The translations under genes and the position numbers were made by a program. Shown here one piece after another: positions 17,494-26,843 of a DNA stretch of 64,000 nucleotides. Numbering within the stretch: position 1 is the first letter of the stretch; every line of letters begins with the position of its first letter. The stretch lies in NCBI RefSeq assembly GCF_028688855.1, contig NZ_JAQTXI010000006.1:149405-213404 (forward strand), in the 5' to 3' direction. This DNA comes from Neomegalonema sp. Its GTDB lineage: Bacteria; Pseudomonadota; Alphaproteobacteria; Rhodobacterales; Rhodobacteraceae. Under the pieces are notes generated by a model. That model saw only the letters and a program-made list of their open reading frames with translations. It was not told where the DNA came from and did no database searches.

Positions 17494-17949
17494 ATGGCCC
17501 TGATCGAATCTTCGGAGACGGCTCTTTACGAGGCTCTGGCCAGGATCAACGCCGCCCGACGCTCCGGCGTCCGCGCCCATGAGGAGGCGCTGGTTTCGGC
17601 GCTCTTCGAGACCGAGCAGCGGCTCGCCGTCTATGTGGCGCGCGCTCCGGCGCGTTTCGACAACCATATTCTCGGGCGCTTCGCCGGACAATGGGGCGTG
17701 GCCATCCTGCGCGGACGCCTCGCGCCCGCCACGCCCTGGGGCTCGCCTTTCGGCTTTCCGGCGGTGGTCTGGGATCCGGCGGGCGATCCGGTGACGGTCA
17801 GCGTGCTGCGGGCGCCGGGGATCACGGCGCAATGGAGCCTGCTCGACTCCTTCGCCGAGATAGGCTTCCTGCGGACTCTCGCTCCATGTGAATTGGCGAG
17901 CGGGGAGATCGTCGTCGCCAATCTTTACGAACCGCGCAAACCAGCCTGA
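17494..17949 (+). CDS. degenerate AIG2/gamma-glutamylcyclotransferase-like protein
   Basis: A 151-residue protein. From about residue 44 the layout follows the AIG2-like GGCT fold: a first strand with Tyr (LAVYVARAP), then DNHILGRFAGQWGVAILRGRL, the glycine/proline segment GSPFGFPAVV, then LLDSFAEIGFLRTLAPCEL and a final VVANLYEP. The family's YGTL substrate loop reads YVAR here, and the position of the catalytic glutamate (normally D-x-F-E-G) is Ala121, with Glu one residue later. Cyclotransferase activity is therefore doubtful. The assignment is by eye from the overall pattern and is moderate. ATG at 17494 lies 82 bp from divergent rsmI. Confidence 0.6.
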   Translation: MALIESSETALYEALARINAARRSGVRAHEEALVSALFETEQRLAVYVARAPARFDNHILGRFAGQWGVAILRGRLAPATPWGSPFGFPAVVWDPAGDPVTVSVLRAPGITAQWSLLDSFAEIGFLRTLAPCELASGEIVVANLYEPRKPA

Positions 17950-18002
17950 GGCGGAGATGGCGGAAATCGGTCGGAATCGGGGCGGAATCCATCCCGGACG
18001 GC

Positions 18003-18031
18003 TTGACGAGGCGTTGTTCTTCGACCATTGT
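18003..18031 (+). promoter_or_regulatory. candidate promoter for the A2M-pbpC unit
   Basis: TTGACG (18003-18008), 17 bp, then CATTGT (18026-18031). The first box matches 5/6; the second only 3/6. It would give a leader of about 155 nt. Two GANTC sites (17974 and 17985) lie just upstream. Confidence 0.33.
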
Positions 18032-18194
18032 TCATTTTAATTCGACGTGAATTCGCCGCGTCAGGACGATACCTTAACTTTCCTTCCTGTCTTTTCCGGC
18101 GCTTCGTCTGGCGCTCCGGAGAAGGCTGGCGCAGGATCTTCATCGCCTGTCGCGCGATTCGCGGCGCATTCCGGCCAACCTCAGGGAGATTCCC

Positions 18195-21100
18195 ATGAGA
18201 CCCCCGCTCCGATCTTCCCTCCTCGGACTCGCCGGTCTGGGCGCGCTCTTCTGGAGCGCCGCCCCCGCCGCAGCCGACCCGAGCTTCGATTGCCTCAAGG
18301 CCGGAAACGCCATCGAGCGTCTGGTCTGCGCCGATTCGGACCTCGCCCGCCGCGATTCGCAGATGTCGCGGATCTATCTCGGCGCGCTGGAGGTCGTCGA
18401 CGAGGCCCAGGCGGTCAAGGAGCGCGCGACCCAGCGCGCCTGGCTCGCCGAACGCAACTCCGCCTGCGCCCTGACCGCCGCCGAGGAGGCCGTGCCCGCC
18501 CGGGCCGAAGCCGCCGGGCGCTGCCTGCGCAACCTCTATGAAAAGCGCGTCCGCGATCTTCAGGCCGCCTATCCCGAGCCGCTGCGCATCGACCGCGCGC
18601 CCTATGTGTCGAGCAGCGACGACCGTCGCGAAGTCTGCCTGCGCTTCAACGCCCAGGTGCGGCCCGATCCGCTCCAGCCGCTGGAGAGCTTCTTCAAGGT
18701 CGAGCCCGAAATCCGCCTGACCGCCCACGCCGACTGGCGCGAGGCCTGCCTCGGGGGATTCGAGCCGGGCAGGAAATACAAGATCTCGGTGCTGGAGGGG
18801 CTGCCGGGCGAGGGCGCGCCTCTGGCGCGCGGGGCGAGCTTCGATTTCGTCATGCCCGACGTCGCCTCCAAGCTGCGCTTCGCGACGGTGGGCCGCATGT
18901 TGCCGCGTTATGAGTCGGGCGGCCTGCCGGTCGAGGGCGTGAACGTCCGCGACGTGACGGCCCGTCTGATGCGCGTGGACGACGCCGACGCTCTGGCGGC
19001 GCTGCGCTCCGAATGGGAGGGAGGCCCCGACGTCTTCTCCTGGGGCGCGCCCGACTACTTCATCAGCCGTGTGGACGAAGTCGTCTGGCGCGGAAGCCTG
19101 AAGCTCGAAGGCGAGCGCAACCAGACCCGCCGCGTGGCTCTGCCCATCGACCGGATGGTCGAGACCGAGGCCCTGAAGCCCGGCGTCTACGTCGCGATCC
19201 TGGAGGGCAAGCCCCGGCTCTGGCCTCAGGAGAAGATCGCCGCGACCACTCCGACCCCCGTCGAAGGCGAAGAGGTCGAGGAGGTTCAGGAGGAATACGA
19301 GGAGCCTCCCGCCGAATCCGTCGGGCCGGTCTTCTACTGGTTCACCATCTCGGACATCGGCCTGACCACCTGGCAGGGCGACGACGGCCTGACCGTCATG
19401 ACCCGTTCGGTCAACGGACAGCAGCCGCTGAGCGGAATCCGCCTGACGCTGCATGGAGCCAAGGGCGCCCAGCTCGGCGAAACGACCTCCGACGAGACGG
19501 GCGTGGCGAAGTTCCCCGCCGGACTCACCCGCGGCGAAGGCGACCGCGCCCCCGCGCGGCTCTACGCCTATGGCGCGGACGGCGAATTCACGCAGCTTGA
19601 TCTTTCCCGCGCGCCGCTGGACCTCAGCGACCGCGGCGTGGCCGGACGCGTCGCGCCGGGCGCGCTCGACGCCTGGCTGACCACCGAGCGCGGCATCTAC
19701 CGGCCCGGCGAATCGGTGCAGATCCTCGCGCTGCTGCGCGACGACCACGCCGCCGCCGTGGACGACTTCCCGCTGACCATCGTCTATCGCCGTCCCGACG
19801 GCGTGGAGGCCCGCCGCGAAACCCTGACCCTCGCGGAGGCGGGCGGCGCGACCACGCAGCTCAATCTGCCGCCCAACGCCGCCATCGGCTACTGGAGCGC
19901 CGAAGCCTACGCCAGCGCCGAAGCGAAATCGGCCATCGGCTCGGTCTCCTTCATGGTCGAGGATTTCGCGCCGCCCCGCATCGAGGCGAAGCTGACCTCC
20001 GAAGAGAAGAGCGTCGGGCTGGACGCCGAGGCCCTGCTGAAGATCCAGGCCGACTTCCTCTACGGCGCGCCTGCGGGCGGCCTGACGGGCGAGCTCGTGA
20101 CCACGCTGCGGGCTCCGGCGACGCCCTTCGCGGATTACGCCGACTACCGCTTCGGCCTCGCCGACGAGCAGCGCCCCCGCCCCGAACAGAGCGAGGCGGA
20201 GAGCTTCGCCCTCGACGAGACGGGCGGACTCGAACTCATGGCCTATGTGGCCGAGCCCGAGAACGGCGTGGGCGGCTTCCCCATGGAGGCCGAATTCGCC
20301 GCGAGCGTCTTCGACGCGGGCGGCAAGCCGGTGACGGCGCGCTTCAAGCTGCCCGTGCGCACCCATGACGCCTTCGTCGGCGCGAAGTCGAGCTTCGCGG
20401 GCGCGACCGCGCCGCTCGACGGGGCGGTCGGCTTCGACCTCGTGGCCGTGAACCCCGAAGGCGAGGCGATTCCGGCCGAAGCCTCCTGGCGGATCGTGCG
20501 CGAATACGTCGACTACATCTGGCATCAGCGCGGCGACCGCTGGCGCACCGAGATCATCCGCACCGACGGCCCCGTTCTGGCCGAAGGCTCCGCGACGCTC
20601 GGCGCCGAGCCGGTCGCGATCTCCGCGACGCCGCAGGGCTGGGGCTCCTATCGCCTCGAAGTCCGGCTGGCGGATCAGGAGGCGGCTTCGCTCTCGCTGC
20701 GCTTCGACGCCGGCTGGGCCTCCAGCGATCCGGGCTCCGAGCCTGCGCCCGAGCGGGTTCAGGTCTCCGTCGAGCCGGGCGCCTACAAGCCGGGCGCGAC
20801 GGCGCGTCTGCGCGTGACCGCGCCCTTCGACGGACAGGCCTCCGTGGCCCTCGCGGGCGAACGGATCTACGGCATCTCCAATCACGAGGTCTCCGCCGAA
20901 GGAAGCTTCATCGACGTGACCATGCCCGAAGAGGCCACGGCGGGCGTCTACGCCCTCGTCAGCGCCTTCGGCGCGCCTGACGGCGTGATGCGGCAGGTGC
21001 CGACCCGCGCCGTGGGCGTGGTCTGGATCCCCGCCGACCCGGCTTCGCGCACTCTGGAGGCGAAGGTCTCGCTGAACGAGGTGATCCTGCCGACCGAGCC

Positions 21101-23447
21101 CGCCACCGTGACTCTGGAGGTGGCCGATCCCGGCCCCGAAGCCGGACCTCTCTACGGCGTGGTCTTCGCGGTGGACGACGGCGTCCTGCAGCTGACCGGC
21201 TACACGGCGCCCGATCCGGCTGAGTACTACCTCGGCCAGCGCCGCCTCGGGCTTTCGATGCGCGACGGCTACGGCCAGCTCATCGACGCGGCCGGTCTGG
21301 AGATCGGCGAGATCCGCACCGGCGGCGACGGCGAGATGGCCGCGCTCGATTCGGCGCAGATGGGCGCCCTGCCCAAGAAGAACCGCCCCATCGCGGTCTG
21401 GGTCTCGGACATCCGCGAGCTGACCCCCGGCGCCAACGAGATCCCCTTCGACGCTCCCGACTTCGACGGACGCCTGCGCGTCATGGCGACGGTCTGGACC
21501 GCCGGACAGATCTCCTCGGCGGCGGAATCCACCGTGCTGGTGCGCCGTCCCGTGGCCGCCGACGCGATGATCCCGCGCTTCCTCGCCCCCGGCGACGAGG
21601 CCGAAGCCACCGTGGCGCTGCACAACCTCGACGGCGCCCCCGGAGTCTACACCGCCACCCTGCTGGCCGAAGGCCCGCTGGAGATCCTCGGCGAAACCGT
21701 GGTCGAAGCCGAACTGGCCCAGGGCCAGCGCGCCGAGCGCGTCATCCGCGTCAAGGCCCGCGAGGACATGGGCGACGGCAAGCTGACGCTCAGCGTGGCG
21801 GGGCCTCAGGGCTTCGGCATGAGCCGCGAGAGCGCGCTCAGCGTGCGGCCTTCCTCGACCTATGAATCGCGCCGCGTCGTCTCGACGCTGAAGCCGCGCG
21901 AAAGCCTGATCGCCGATCCTTCGCTGATCGAGGGCTATTTCCCCGCCACCGCCCGTCTCAGCATGGGCGTGAACCCGCTGCCCGACCTCGATCTGCCGGG
22001 CATCATCGACGGTCTGGCGCGCTATCCCTACGGCTGCGCCGAGCAGACCGCCAGCACGCTGGCCCCGCTGATCGCCGCCGACGATCTGCGCCCCTACTTC
22101 AAGCTCGACCGCGCCCGCCTCACCCGCGAGGCGGACGAGGGAATCGCCAAGGGCGTGGCCCGTCTGGCGGCGATGCAGAACTGGCGCGGCGATTTCGGCA
22201 TGTGGTCGAGCGCCGGTTCGACCAACTCCTGGCTCACCGCCTACATCATGGACACGCTGCTCGTCGCCCGCTCCCAGGGCCGCGAGGTGCCCGAGCAGGT
22301 GCTCGAACAGGGCATGCGCCGTCTCGCCGATCTGGCCTCCTCCACGGGCGGCGCGGCGGATTCCGAAGTCAACGCCCGCGCCTACGCCTTCTATCTCCTC
22401 GCCCGCGAGGGCAGCGTGGATCCGGCGCAGCTGCGGCGCTTCAACGCCGTGCGCTTCGCGCATCTGACCTCGCCCCTGGCGAAGGCTCAGGTGGCGGCGG
22501 CTCTGGCCCGCATCGGCGACGTCGAGCCCGCCAAGGACGCCTTCGCCCGCGCCAAGACCGCCATCGTCTACCCGACGAAGGAGCGTCCCAGCGCCGGATA
22601 TCGCTATGAGGATTACGGCACCCCGCTGCGCGACGAGGCCGGACTTCTGGCGCTCATGGCGGAAAGCGGCCTCTTCGGCTGGCCGGACGTGGATCGTCAG
22701 GCGCGCACGCTCTCGGCGCGCATGACCGAGGCGAAATATCTCTCGACCCAGGAGCAGGGCTGGATCCTGCGCGCGGGCCGCGAGATGGCCAAGGCGCCCT
22801 TCGCCACCATGACCGTCCTGATCGACGACAAGCCCCCCGAGGCCGAAGTGGTCCCGGCGGGCGGGCCGATCAGCTTCACCGCCGAGAACCATCAGGCGGC
22901 GCGGATCCTGCCCAGGCTGACCAACGCCGGAGACAACGAGATCTTCAGCGTCATCTCCTACGGCGGCTTCCCGAAGGTCTCGGGCGCGGCGGAGTCCAGC
23001 GGCTTCGAGATCACGCGCTCGATCTTCACCCGCTCGGGCGAGGCGGCGGATCTCGCGAACCTGCCTCAGAACGAGGTGGTCGTGGTGGTGCTGGAGGGCC
23101 GCAAGCTGAAGAACTTCGTCAGCCGCGCGCTGGTGGTGGACTTCCTGCCTGCGGGGCTCGAACCCGAGAACGCCGCCGTGGGCGGGGCCGAAGCCGCCGA
23201 CCTCGGCTGGCTGAAGGACCTGACCGCGGTGGAGACGGTGGAGCTGCGCGACGACCGCTTCCTCGCCTCCTTCGACATCGGGCGCGGCGACGACAAGCGG
23301 TTCCGCGTGGCCTATCTGGCCCGCGCGACGACCCCCGGCGCCTACGCCTACGGCGGCGCCCAGGTCGAGGACATGTACGCCCCGCAGGATTTCGCCCGCA
23401 CCGCTCCGGCGCGCGTGAACATCCGCGCCGCCCGCCCGGTGGAGTGA
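18195..23447 (+). CDS. bacterial alpha-2-macroglobulin with N-terminal LprI-like domain
   Basis: A 1,750-residue exported protease trap of the YfhM type. It has a signal peptide ending AAPAAA (about residue 27). Next, about residues 28-120, is an LprI-like lysozyme-inhibitor domain: FDCLKAGNAIERLVCADSDLA, QRAWLAERNSAC, then a CLRNLYEKRVRDL helix. Macroglobulin and bait regions follow. The thioester motif GCAEQ has its cysteine at residue 1281 and glutamine at 1284, so covalent capture of proteases should work. No lipobox cysteine follows the signal peptide, unlike E. coli YfhM, so it is probably soluble in the periplasm. pbpC starts 6 bp later, the classic partner. ATG at 18195 follows CAGGGAGA. 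Confidence 0.95.
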   Translation: MRPPLRSSLLGLAGLGALFWSAAPAAADPSFDCLKAGNAIERLVCADSDLARRDSQMSRIYLGALEVVDEAQAVKERATQRAWLAERNSACALTAAEEAVPARAEAAGRCLRNLYEKRVRDLQAAYPEPLRIDRAPYVSSSDDRREVCLRFNAQVRPDPLQPLESFFKVEPEIRLTAHADWREACLGGFEPGRKYKISVLEGLPGEGAPLARGASFDFVMPDVASKLRFATVGRMLPRYESGGLPVEGVNVRDVTARLMRVDDADALAALRSEWEGGPDVFSWGAPDYFISRVDEVVWRGSLKLEGERNQTRRVALPIDRMVETEALKPGVYVAILEGKPRLWPQEKIAATTPTPVEGEEVEEVQEEYEEPPAESVGPVFYWFTISDIGLTTWQGDDGLTVMTRSVNGQQPLSGIRLTLHGAKGAQLGETTSDETGVAKFPAGLTRGEGDRAPARLYAYGADGEFTQLDLSRAPLDLSDRGVAGRVAPGALDAWLTTERGIYRPGESVQILALLRDDHAAAVDDFPLTIVYRRPDGVEARRETLTLAEAGGATTQLNLPPNAAIGYWSAEAYASAEAKSAIGSVSFMVEDFAPPRIEAKLTSEEKSVGLDAEALLKIQADFLYGAPAGGLTGELVTTLRAPATPFADYADYRFGLADEQRPRPEQSEAESFALDETGGLELMAYVAEPENGVGGFPMEAEFAASVFDAGGKPVTARFKLPVRTHDAFVGAKSSFAGATAPLDGAVGFDLVAVNPEGEAIPAEASWRIVREYVDYIWHQRGDRWRTEIIRTDGPVLAEGSATLGAEPVAISATPQGWGSYRLEVRLADQEAASLSLRFDAGWASSDPGSEPAPERVQVSVEPGAYKPGATARLRVTAPFDGQASVALAGERIYGISNHEVSAEGSFIDVTMPEEATAGVYALVSAFGAPDGVMRQVPTRAVGVVWIPADPASRTLEAKVSLNEVILPTEPATVTLEVADPGPEAGPLYGVVFAVDDGVLQLTGYTAPDPAEYYLGQRRLGLSMRDGYGQLIDAAGLEIGEIRTGGDGEMAALDSAQMGALPKKNRPIAVWVSDIRELTPGANEIPFDAPDFDGRLRVMATVWTAGQISSAAESTVLVRRPVAADAMIPRFLAPGDEAEATVALHNLDGAPGVYTATLLAEGPLEILGETVVEAELAQGQRAERVIRVKAREDMGDGKLTLSVAGPQGFGMSRESALSVRPSSTYESRRVVSTLKPRESLIADPSLIEGYFPATARLSMGVNPLPDLDLPGIIDGLARYPYGCAEQTASTLAPLIAADDLRPYFKLDRARLTREADEGIAKGVARLAAMQNWRGDFGMWSSAGSTNSWLTAYIMDTLLVARSQGREVPEQVLEQGMRRLADLASSTGGAADSEVNARAYAFYLLAREGSVDPAQLRRFNAVRFAHLTSPLAKAQVAAALARIGDVEPAKDAFARAKTAIVYPTKERPSAGYRYEDYGTPLRDEAGLLALMAESGLFGWPDVDRQARTLSARMTEAKYLSTQEQGWILRAGREMAKAPFATMTVLIDDKPPEAEVVPAGGPISFTAENHQAARILPRLTNAGDNEIFSVISYGGFPKVSGAAESSGFEITRSIFTRSGEAADLANLPQNEVVVVVLEGRKLKNFVSRALVVDFLPAGLEPENAAVGGAEAADLGWLKDLTAVETVELRDDRFLASFDIGRGDDKRFRVAYLARATTPGAYAYGGAQVEDMYAPQDFARTAPARVNIRAARPVE

Positions 23448-23453
23448 TCCTTC

Positions 23454-25679
23454 GTGGCCGACGCCGCCGAACCGACGACCCCGCGCCGTCCTCCCCGGAG
23501 GGCGGCGCGATTTCTTCTGACGGCTCTGGCTTCGCTGATCTGCGCGGCGGGTCTGGCGGCGGGCCTCTGGGGCCTCTGGCTCTGGAGCTTCGCGACGCCT
23601 GCGCCGCTCGCGCGGCTGGAGACGGGATCCGTCGAGATCCTCGACCGCGAGGGCGGCAGGCTGGGAGCCTTCCTCAGCGAGGACGACAAATGGCGCTTCC
23701 CCGCCAAGCTCGACGAGGTGGACCCGCTCTTCCTCGAAATCCTCAAGGCCTATGAGGACAAGCGCTTCGACGAACATGGCGGCGTGGATCTTCTGGCTCT
23801 GGGCCGCGCGCTCCGCCAGATGCTGACCAGCGGACAGGTGGTGTCGGGCGCCTCGACGCTCTCGATGCAGGCGGCGCGTCTGCTGGATCCGGCGCCGCGT
23901 TCGCTGGCGAACAAGCTGGTCGAGATGAAGCGCGCCCGTCTGCTGGAGCGTCAGCGCGGGAAATCCGGCGTGCTGGAGATCTACCTCGGGCTTGCGCCCT
24001 ACGGCGGCAATCTGGAGGGGATCAAGGCGGCCTCCTGGGCCTATCTCGGGAAATCCCCCGCGACGCTGACTCCCGCCGAGGCCGCGCTTCTGGCGGCCAT
24101 TCCGAAGAATCCCAACGCCTATCGCCCGGATCGACATCCGGCGGCGGCGCGTCGGGCGCGGGATCTCGTGATCGCGCGCGCCGAGGCGGCGGGGGCGCTC
24201 ACCGCCGCCGAAGCCGCCGAGGCCCGCGCCGCCGAAGTCCCGCGCCGACGCCGCGACGCCGGTCTGGAGGCGCCGCACGCCGCGCGTCGGGCTCTGGCCG
24301 AACTCGCCCCCGAGGCGCGTCGGCGGGGCGGCGCCTTCTCCACGGCCATCGACCCCCGGCTTCAGGCGGCGGCGCAGGATCTGGCGCGTCGGGCGGCCTT
24401 CCGCAGCGATCCTTCGGCTTCGGCGGCGGTCCTGCTGATCCATCGCCCCAGCGCCGAGATCCGGGCCTATGTGGGGGCGGCGGTCCCGGAGTCGCAGCGT
24501 CGGGCGGGTTCGGTGGACATGCTGCGGGCCTTGCGCTCGCCGGGCTCGGCGCTCAAGCCCTTCGTCTACGGCCTGGCCTTCGACCGCGCGCTGCTGTTGC
24601 CCGAGACCATCCTCGACGACCGCGAGACCGATTTCGCCGGCTACGCCCCCCGCAATTTCGACCGGGGCTATTCCGGCCAGATGAGCGCCGCCGAGACCCT
24701 CCGCCGCTCGCTCAACGTGCCTGCGGTGCGGATTCTCGACCGTCTCGGGCCTGCGGCCTTCGACGGCGCCTTGCGCACGGCGGGGGCGGGGCTGACCTAT
24801 CCCCTCGGCGACGGCCCGAGTCTGGCTCTGGCGCTGGGCGGGGCGGGGATCAGCCCCTACGACCTCGGGCGGCTCTACATGGGCTTCGCCGGGACGGGCG
24901 GCGTTCCGGCGCGTCTGAACCTGCTGGCGGGGGCGACCACGCCGGAGGTCAAGACCCTGCTGACGCCGCTCGCGGCCCAGAGGCTGCGCCAGATCCTCGC
25001 GACGGCGCCTCGTCCCCGCACGGCTCAGGCCGCGCGCGGCGCGACGACTCCGGTCGCCTTCAAGACGGGCACCTCCTACGGCTATCGCGATTCCTGGGCG
25101 GCGGGCGCCTCGGGGGATTACGTGATCGTGGTGTGGGTGGGGCGTCCCGACGGCGCGCCCTGTCCGGGCTGCACCGGCTACAGCGTGGCGGCGCCCACCC
25201 TGCTGGACATGGCTCAGGCCCTGCCGCCGCCCGATCCGGCCCTTGCGGTTCCGGTTCTGGCCGACCCGGCTCTGGCCGCCGGCGCGAAGCTTGCGCCGCA
25301 TCTGCGCCGCTGGTCCTCGCGCCCGACGCAGAGCCTGCTTCAGCCGCTGAAGAAGCCGCCCGAGATCCTCTTCCCCCGCGATCAGACGACGCTTCTGCTG
25401 CCCGAGGGCAAGGCGGCGCCTCTGCGCGCTTCGGGCGGAGAAGGGGCTTTGCGCTGGCTGGTCAACGGGCGTCCTCTGGCGAGTCCCGCCGCGAACGGCG
25501 CGCCGCTCTGGCTGCCCGACGGGCCGGGGACGCATCGTCTGGAGGCGGTGGATTCGCGCGGACGCAGCGCCCGCGCCGAAGTGGTGGTGGTCAGGCCGAC
25601 TCCGCCGCGCCGGAGCGCCGCCTCCCTCGCGGCCGCGCCGCCCGCGCCTCCGCCAGAATCGCCGCCAGAAGCGCCCTGA
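23454..25679 (+). CDS. pbpC: penicillin-binding protein 1C
   Basis: Bifunctional peptidoglycan synthase. The 741-residue protein has a membrane anchor (about residues 20-45) and a GT51 glycosyltransferase domain with EDKRFDEHGG (Glu101) and later YLGLAPYGGNLEGI. The transpeptidase domain has SxxK as SALK (Ser365), SLN in RRSLNVPAV, and KTG in FKTGTS. A C-terminal BiPBP_C domain of about 90 residues begins near PPEILFPRDQ. The start is GTG at 23454, 6 bp after the A2M stop. Coupling of PBP1C to A2M is known in many bacteria and suggests wall repair together with protease defence. The last 89 bp overlap the convergent vsr gene. Confidence 0.96.
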   Translation: MADAAEPTTPRRPPRRAARFLLTALASLICAAGLAAGLWGLWLWSFATPAPLARLETGSVEILDREGGRLGAFLSEDDKWRFPAKLDEVDPLFLEILKAYEDKRFDEHGGVDLLALGRALRQMLTSGQVVSGASTLSMQAARLLDPAPRSLANKLVEMKRARLLERQRGKSGVLEIYLGLAPYGGNLEGIKAASWAYLGKSPATLTPAEAALLAAIPKNPNAYRPDRHPAAARRARDLVIARAEAAGALTAAEAAEARAAEVPRRRRDAGLEAPHAARRALAELAPEARRRGGAFSTAIDPRLQAAAQDLARRAAFRSDPSASAAVLLIHRPSAEIRAYVGAAVPESQRRAGSVDMLRALRSPGSALKPFVYGLAFDRALLLPETILDDRETDFAGYAPRNFDRGYSGQMSAAETLRRSLNVPAVRILDRLGPAAFDGALRTAGAGLTYPLGDGPSLALALGGAGISPYDLGRLYMGFAGTGGVPARLNLLAGATTPEVKTLLTPLAAQRLRQILATAPRPRTAQAARGATTPVAFKTGTSYGYRDSWAAGASGDYVIVVWVGRPDGAPCPGCTGYSVAAPTLLDMAQALPPPDPALAVPVLADPALAAGAKLAPHLRRWSSRPTQSLLQPLKKPPEILFPRDQTTLLLPEGKAAPLRASGGEGALRWLVNGRPLASPAANGAPLWLPDGPGTHRLEAVDSRGRSARAEVVVVRPTPPRRSAASLAAAPPAPPPESPPEAP

Positions 25680-26037
25680 GCGCCGCCTCGTCGCGCAGGC
25701 CGCATTCCCAGAGGACTTCGGCGCGCCAGCCCCCGGCGGCGCAGCGCGCGAGGGTTTCGGCGTCGCGGGCCTTGTTGCGGGCGATCTTGGCGCGCCAGTA
25801 GGCGGCGTTGGTCTTGGGCTCGCGGGCGCCGCGCGGGCAGTCGTGGCCGTGCCAGAAGCAGCCATGGACGAAGAACGCCAGCTTCAGGCCCGGATAGGCG
25901 ACGTCGGGTCTGCCGGGGGCCTGGCTCCAGTGCAGCCGGTAGCCGGGCGCGCCGATCCCGCGCAGGATCCGCCGGAGCTTCATCTCCGGGCCGGTGTCGA
26001 CGCCGCGTACGCGCCGCATGATCTCCGAACGCTCCAT
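25591..26037 (-). CDS. vsr: very short patch repair endonuclease
   Basis: Nicks DNA 5' of T in T:G mismatches that arise when 5-methylcytosine deaminates. The 148-residue protein has the Vsr pattern SEIMRRVRGVDTGPEMKLRRIL with the metal-site aspartate in GRPDVAYPGLKLAFFVHGCFWHGHDCP, and the histidine/cysteine zinc site in that segment, then NAAYWRAKIARNKARD. The start is ATG at 26037; a longer in-frame extension to 26163 would cross the HAD promoter and lacks similarity. No cytosine methyltransferase gene is in the window, so the gene looks orphan. Its 3' end overlaps pbpC in antisense by 89 bp. Confidence 0.93.
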   Translation of the reverse strand: MERSEIMRRVRGVDTGPEMKLRRILRGIGAPGYRLHWSQAPGRPDVAYPGLKLAFFVHGCFWHGHDCPRGAREPKTNAAYWRAKIARNKARDAETLARCAAGGWRAEVLWECGLRDEAALRALLAAILAEARAARPRGRRRSGAAESA

Positions 26038-26094
26038 GGGGGGCCTCCTTCCGCTCAGGGAGCCGCGCGGGGGCCGGAAGTCAAGCTGCGGTTT

Positions 26095-26123
26095 TTGACT
26101 TTCCTCCGCCGCCCCGATAGACC
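26095..26123 (+). promoter_or_regulatory. candidate promoter for the HAD gene
   Basis: TTGACT (26095-26100), 17 bp, TAGACC (26118-26123), with matches of 5/6 and 3/6. Transcription would begin about 23 nt before the ATG, leaving room for the GCGGGAGGG ribosome-binding site. Confidence 0.45.
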
Positions 26124-26152
26124 GGAGGACAAGCCGAAGCGGGAGGGACTCC

Positions 26153-26770
26153 ATGGCGCGCATCGTCGTCTTCGACGTCGGGAACGTTCTGATCTCCTGG
26201 GATCCTCATGCGCCTTATCGCGCGCATTTCCCCGACGAGGCCGCCATCGCGGCCTTTCTGCGGGAGATCGGCTTCTACGCCTGGAATCTGGAGAACGACC
26301 GCGGTCGGCCCTGGGATCAGGCCGTGGCCGAACTCGGCGCGGAGTTTCCCCATCACGCGGATCTCATCGCCCTGTCGCATCACGAATGGGCCTCGACCAT
26401 CACCGGCCCCATCGCCGGAACGGTGGAGATCCTGCGGCGGCTGAAGGCGGCGGGCGTTCCCTTATATGCGATCACCAATTTCTCTCCGGAGAAATGGCGC
26501 GAGTGCCTCCTGCGCTTCGATTTCCTGCGCGAGAGCTTCCTCGACGTGGTGGTCTCCGGCGACGAGAAGCTGGTCAAGCCCGACCTCCGGATCTACGAGA
26601 CCTTGCTCAAGCGCAACGGGCTGAAGGCCGAGGATTGCGTCTTCGTCGACGACAGCCTTCCGAACGTCGAGGGCGCGCGGGCGGCGGGCATGAAGGGCAT
26701 CCATTTCCAGAATCCCGAGGCCCTCGCGCGCGAGCTTCAGGCGCTCGGCTTCGCCGCGGCGACGGCCTGA
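26153..26770 (+). CDS. HAD-family phosphatase (YihX-like)
   Basis: A 205-residue HAD hydrolase of subfamily IA. It has motif [10 protein letters not shown] (nucleophile Asp8, with Gly in the usual second-Asp position, as in YihX), motif II AITNFS, motif III lysine in [11 protein letters not shown], and motif [19 protein letters not shown]. YihX removes phosphate from alpha-glucose-1-phosphate; the substrate here is not shown by sequence. The cap region is helical (about residues 20-80). ATG at 26153 follows GCGGGAGGG. The HDAC-like gene starts 73 bp downstream on the same strand. Confidence 0.9.
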   Translation: MARIVVFDVGNVLISWDPHAPYRAHFPDEAAIAAFLREIGFYAWNLENDRGRPWDQAVAELGAEFPHHADLIALSHHEWASTITGPIAGTVEILRRLKAAGVPLYAITNFSPEKWRECLLRFDFLRESFLDVVVSGDEKLVKPDLRIYETLLKRNGLKAEDCVFVDDSLPNVEGARAAGMKGIHFQNPEALARELQALGFAAATA

Positions 26771-26843
26771 GCGCCTCCGCAGAGATCCGCAGGACGACCA
26801 CCGAAAAGACGCCGTCAAGAGCGTCCGTCAGGGAGACGAACCC

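Noticed and set aside
17925..25865. A 2,646-codon open frame on the minus strand
   Set aside because: It lies fully antisense to the A2M and pbpC genes. Its translation is Arg/Gly/Ala/Leu-rich with no domain pattern, as expected opposite GC-rich coding DNA with strong third-position G/C bias.
26038..26163. Extended N-terminus for vsr
   Set aside because: The extension would cover the HAD promoter candidate and overlap the HAD start. The added residues do not fit the family, while ATG at 26037 gives the standard beginning.
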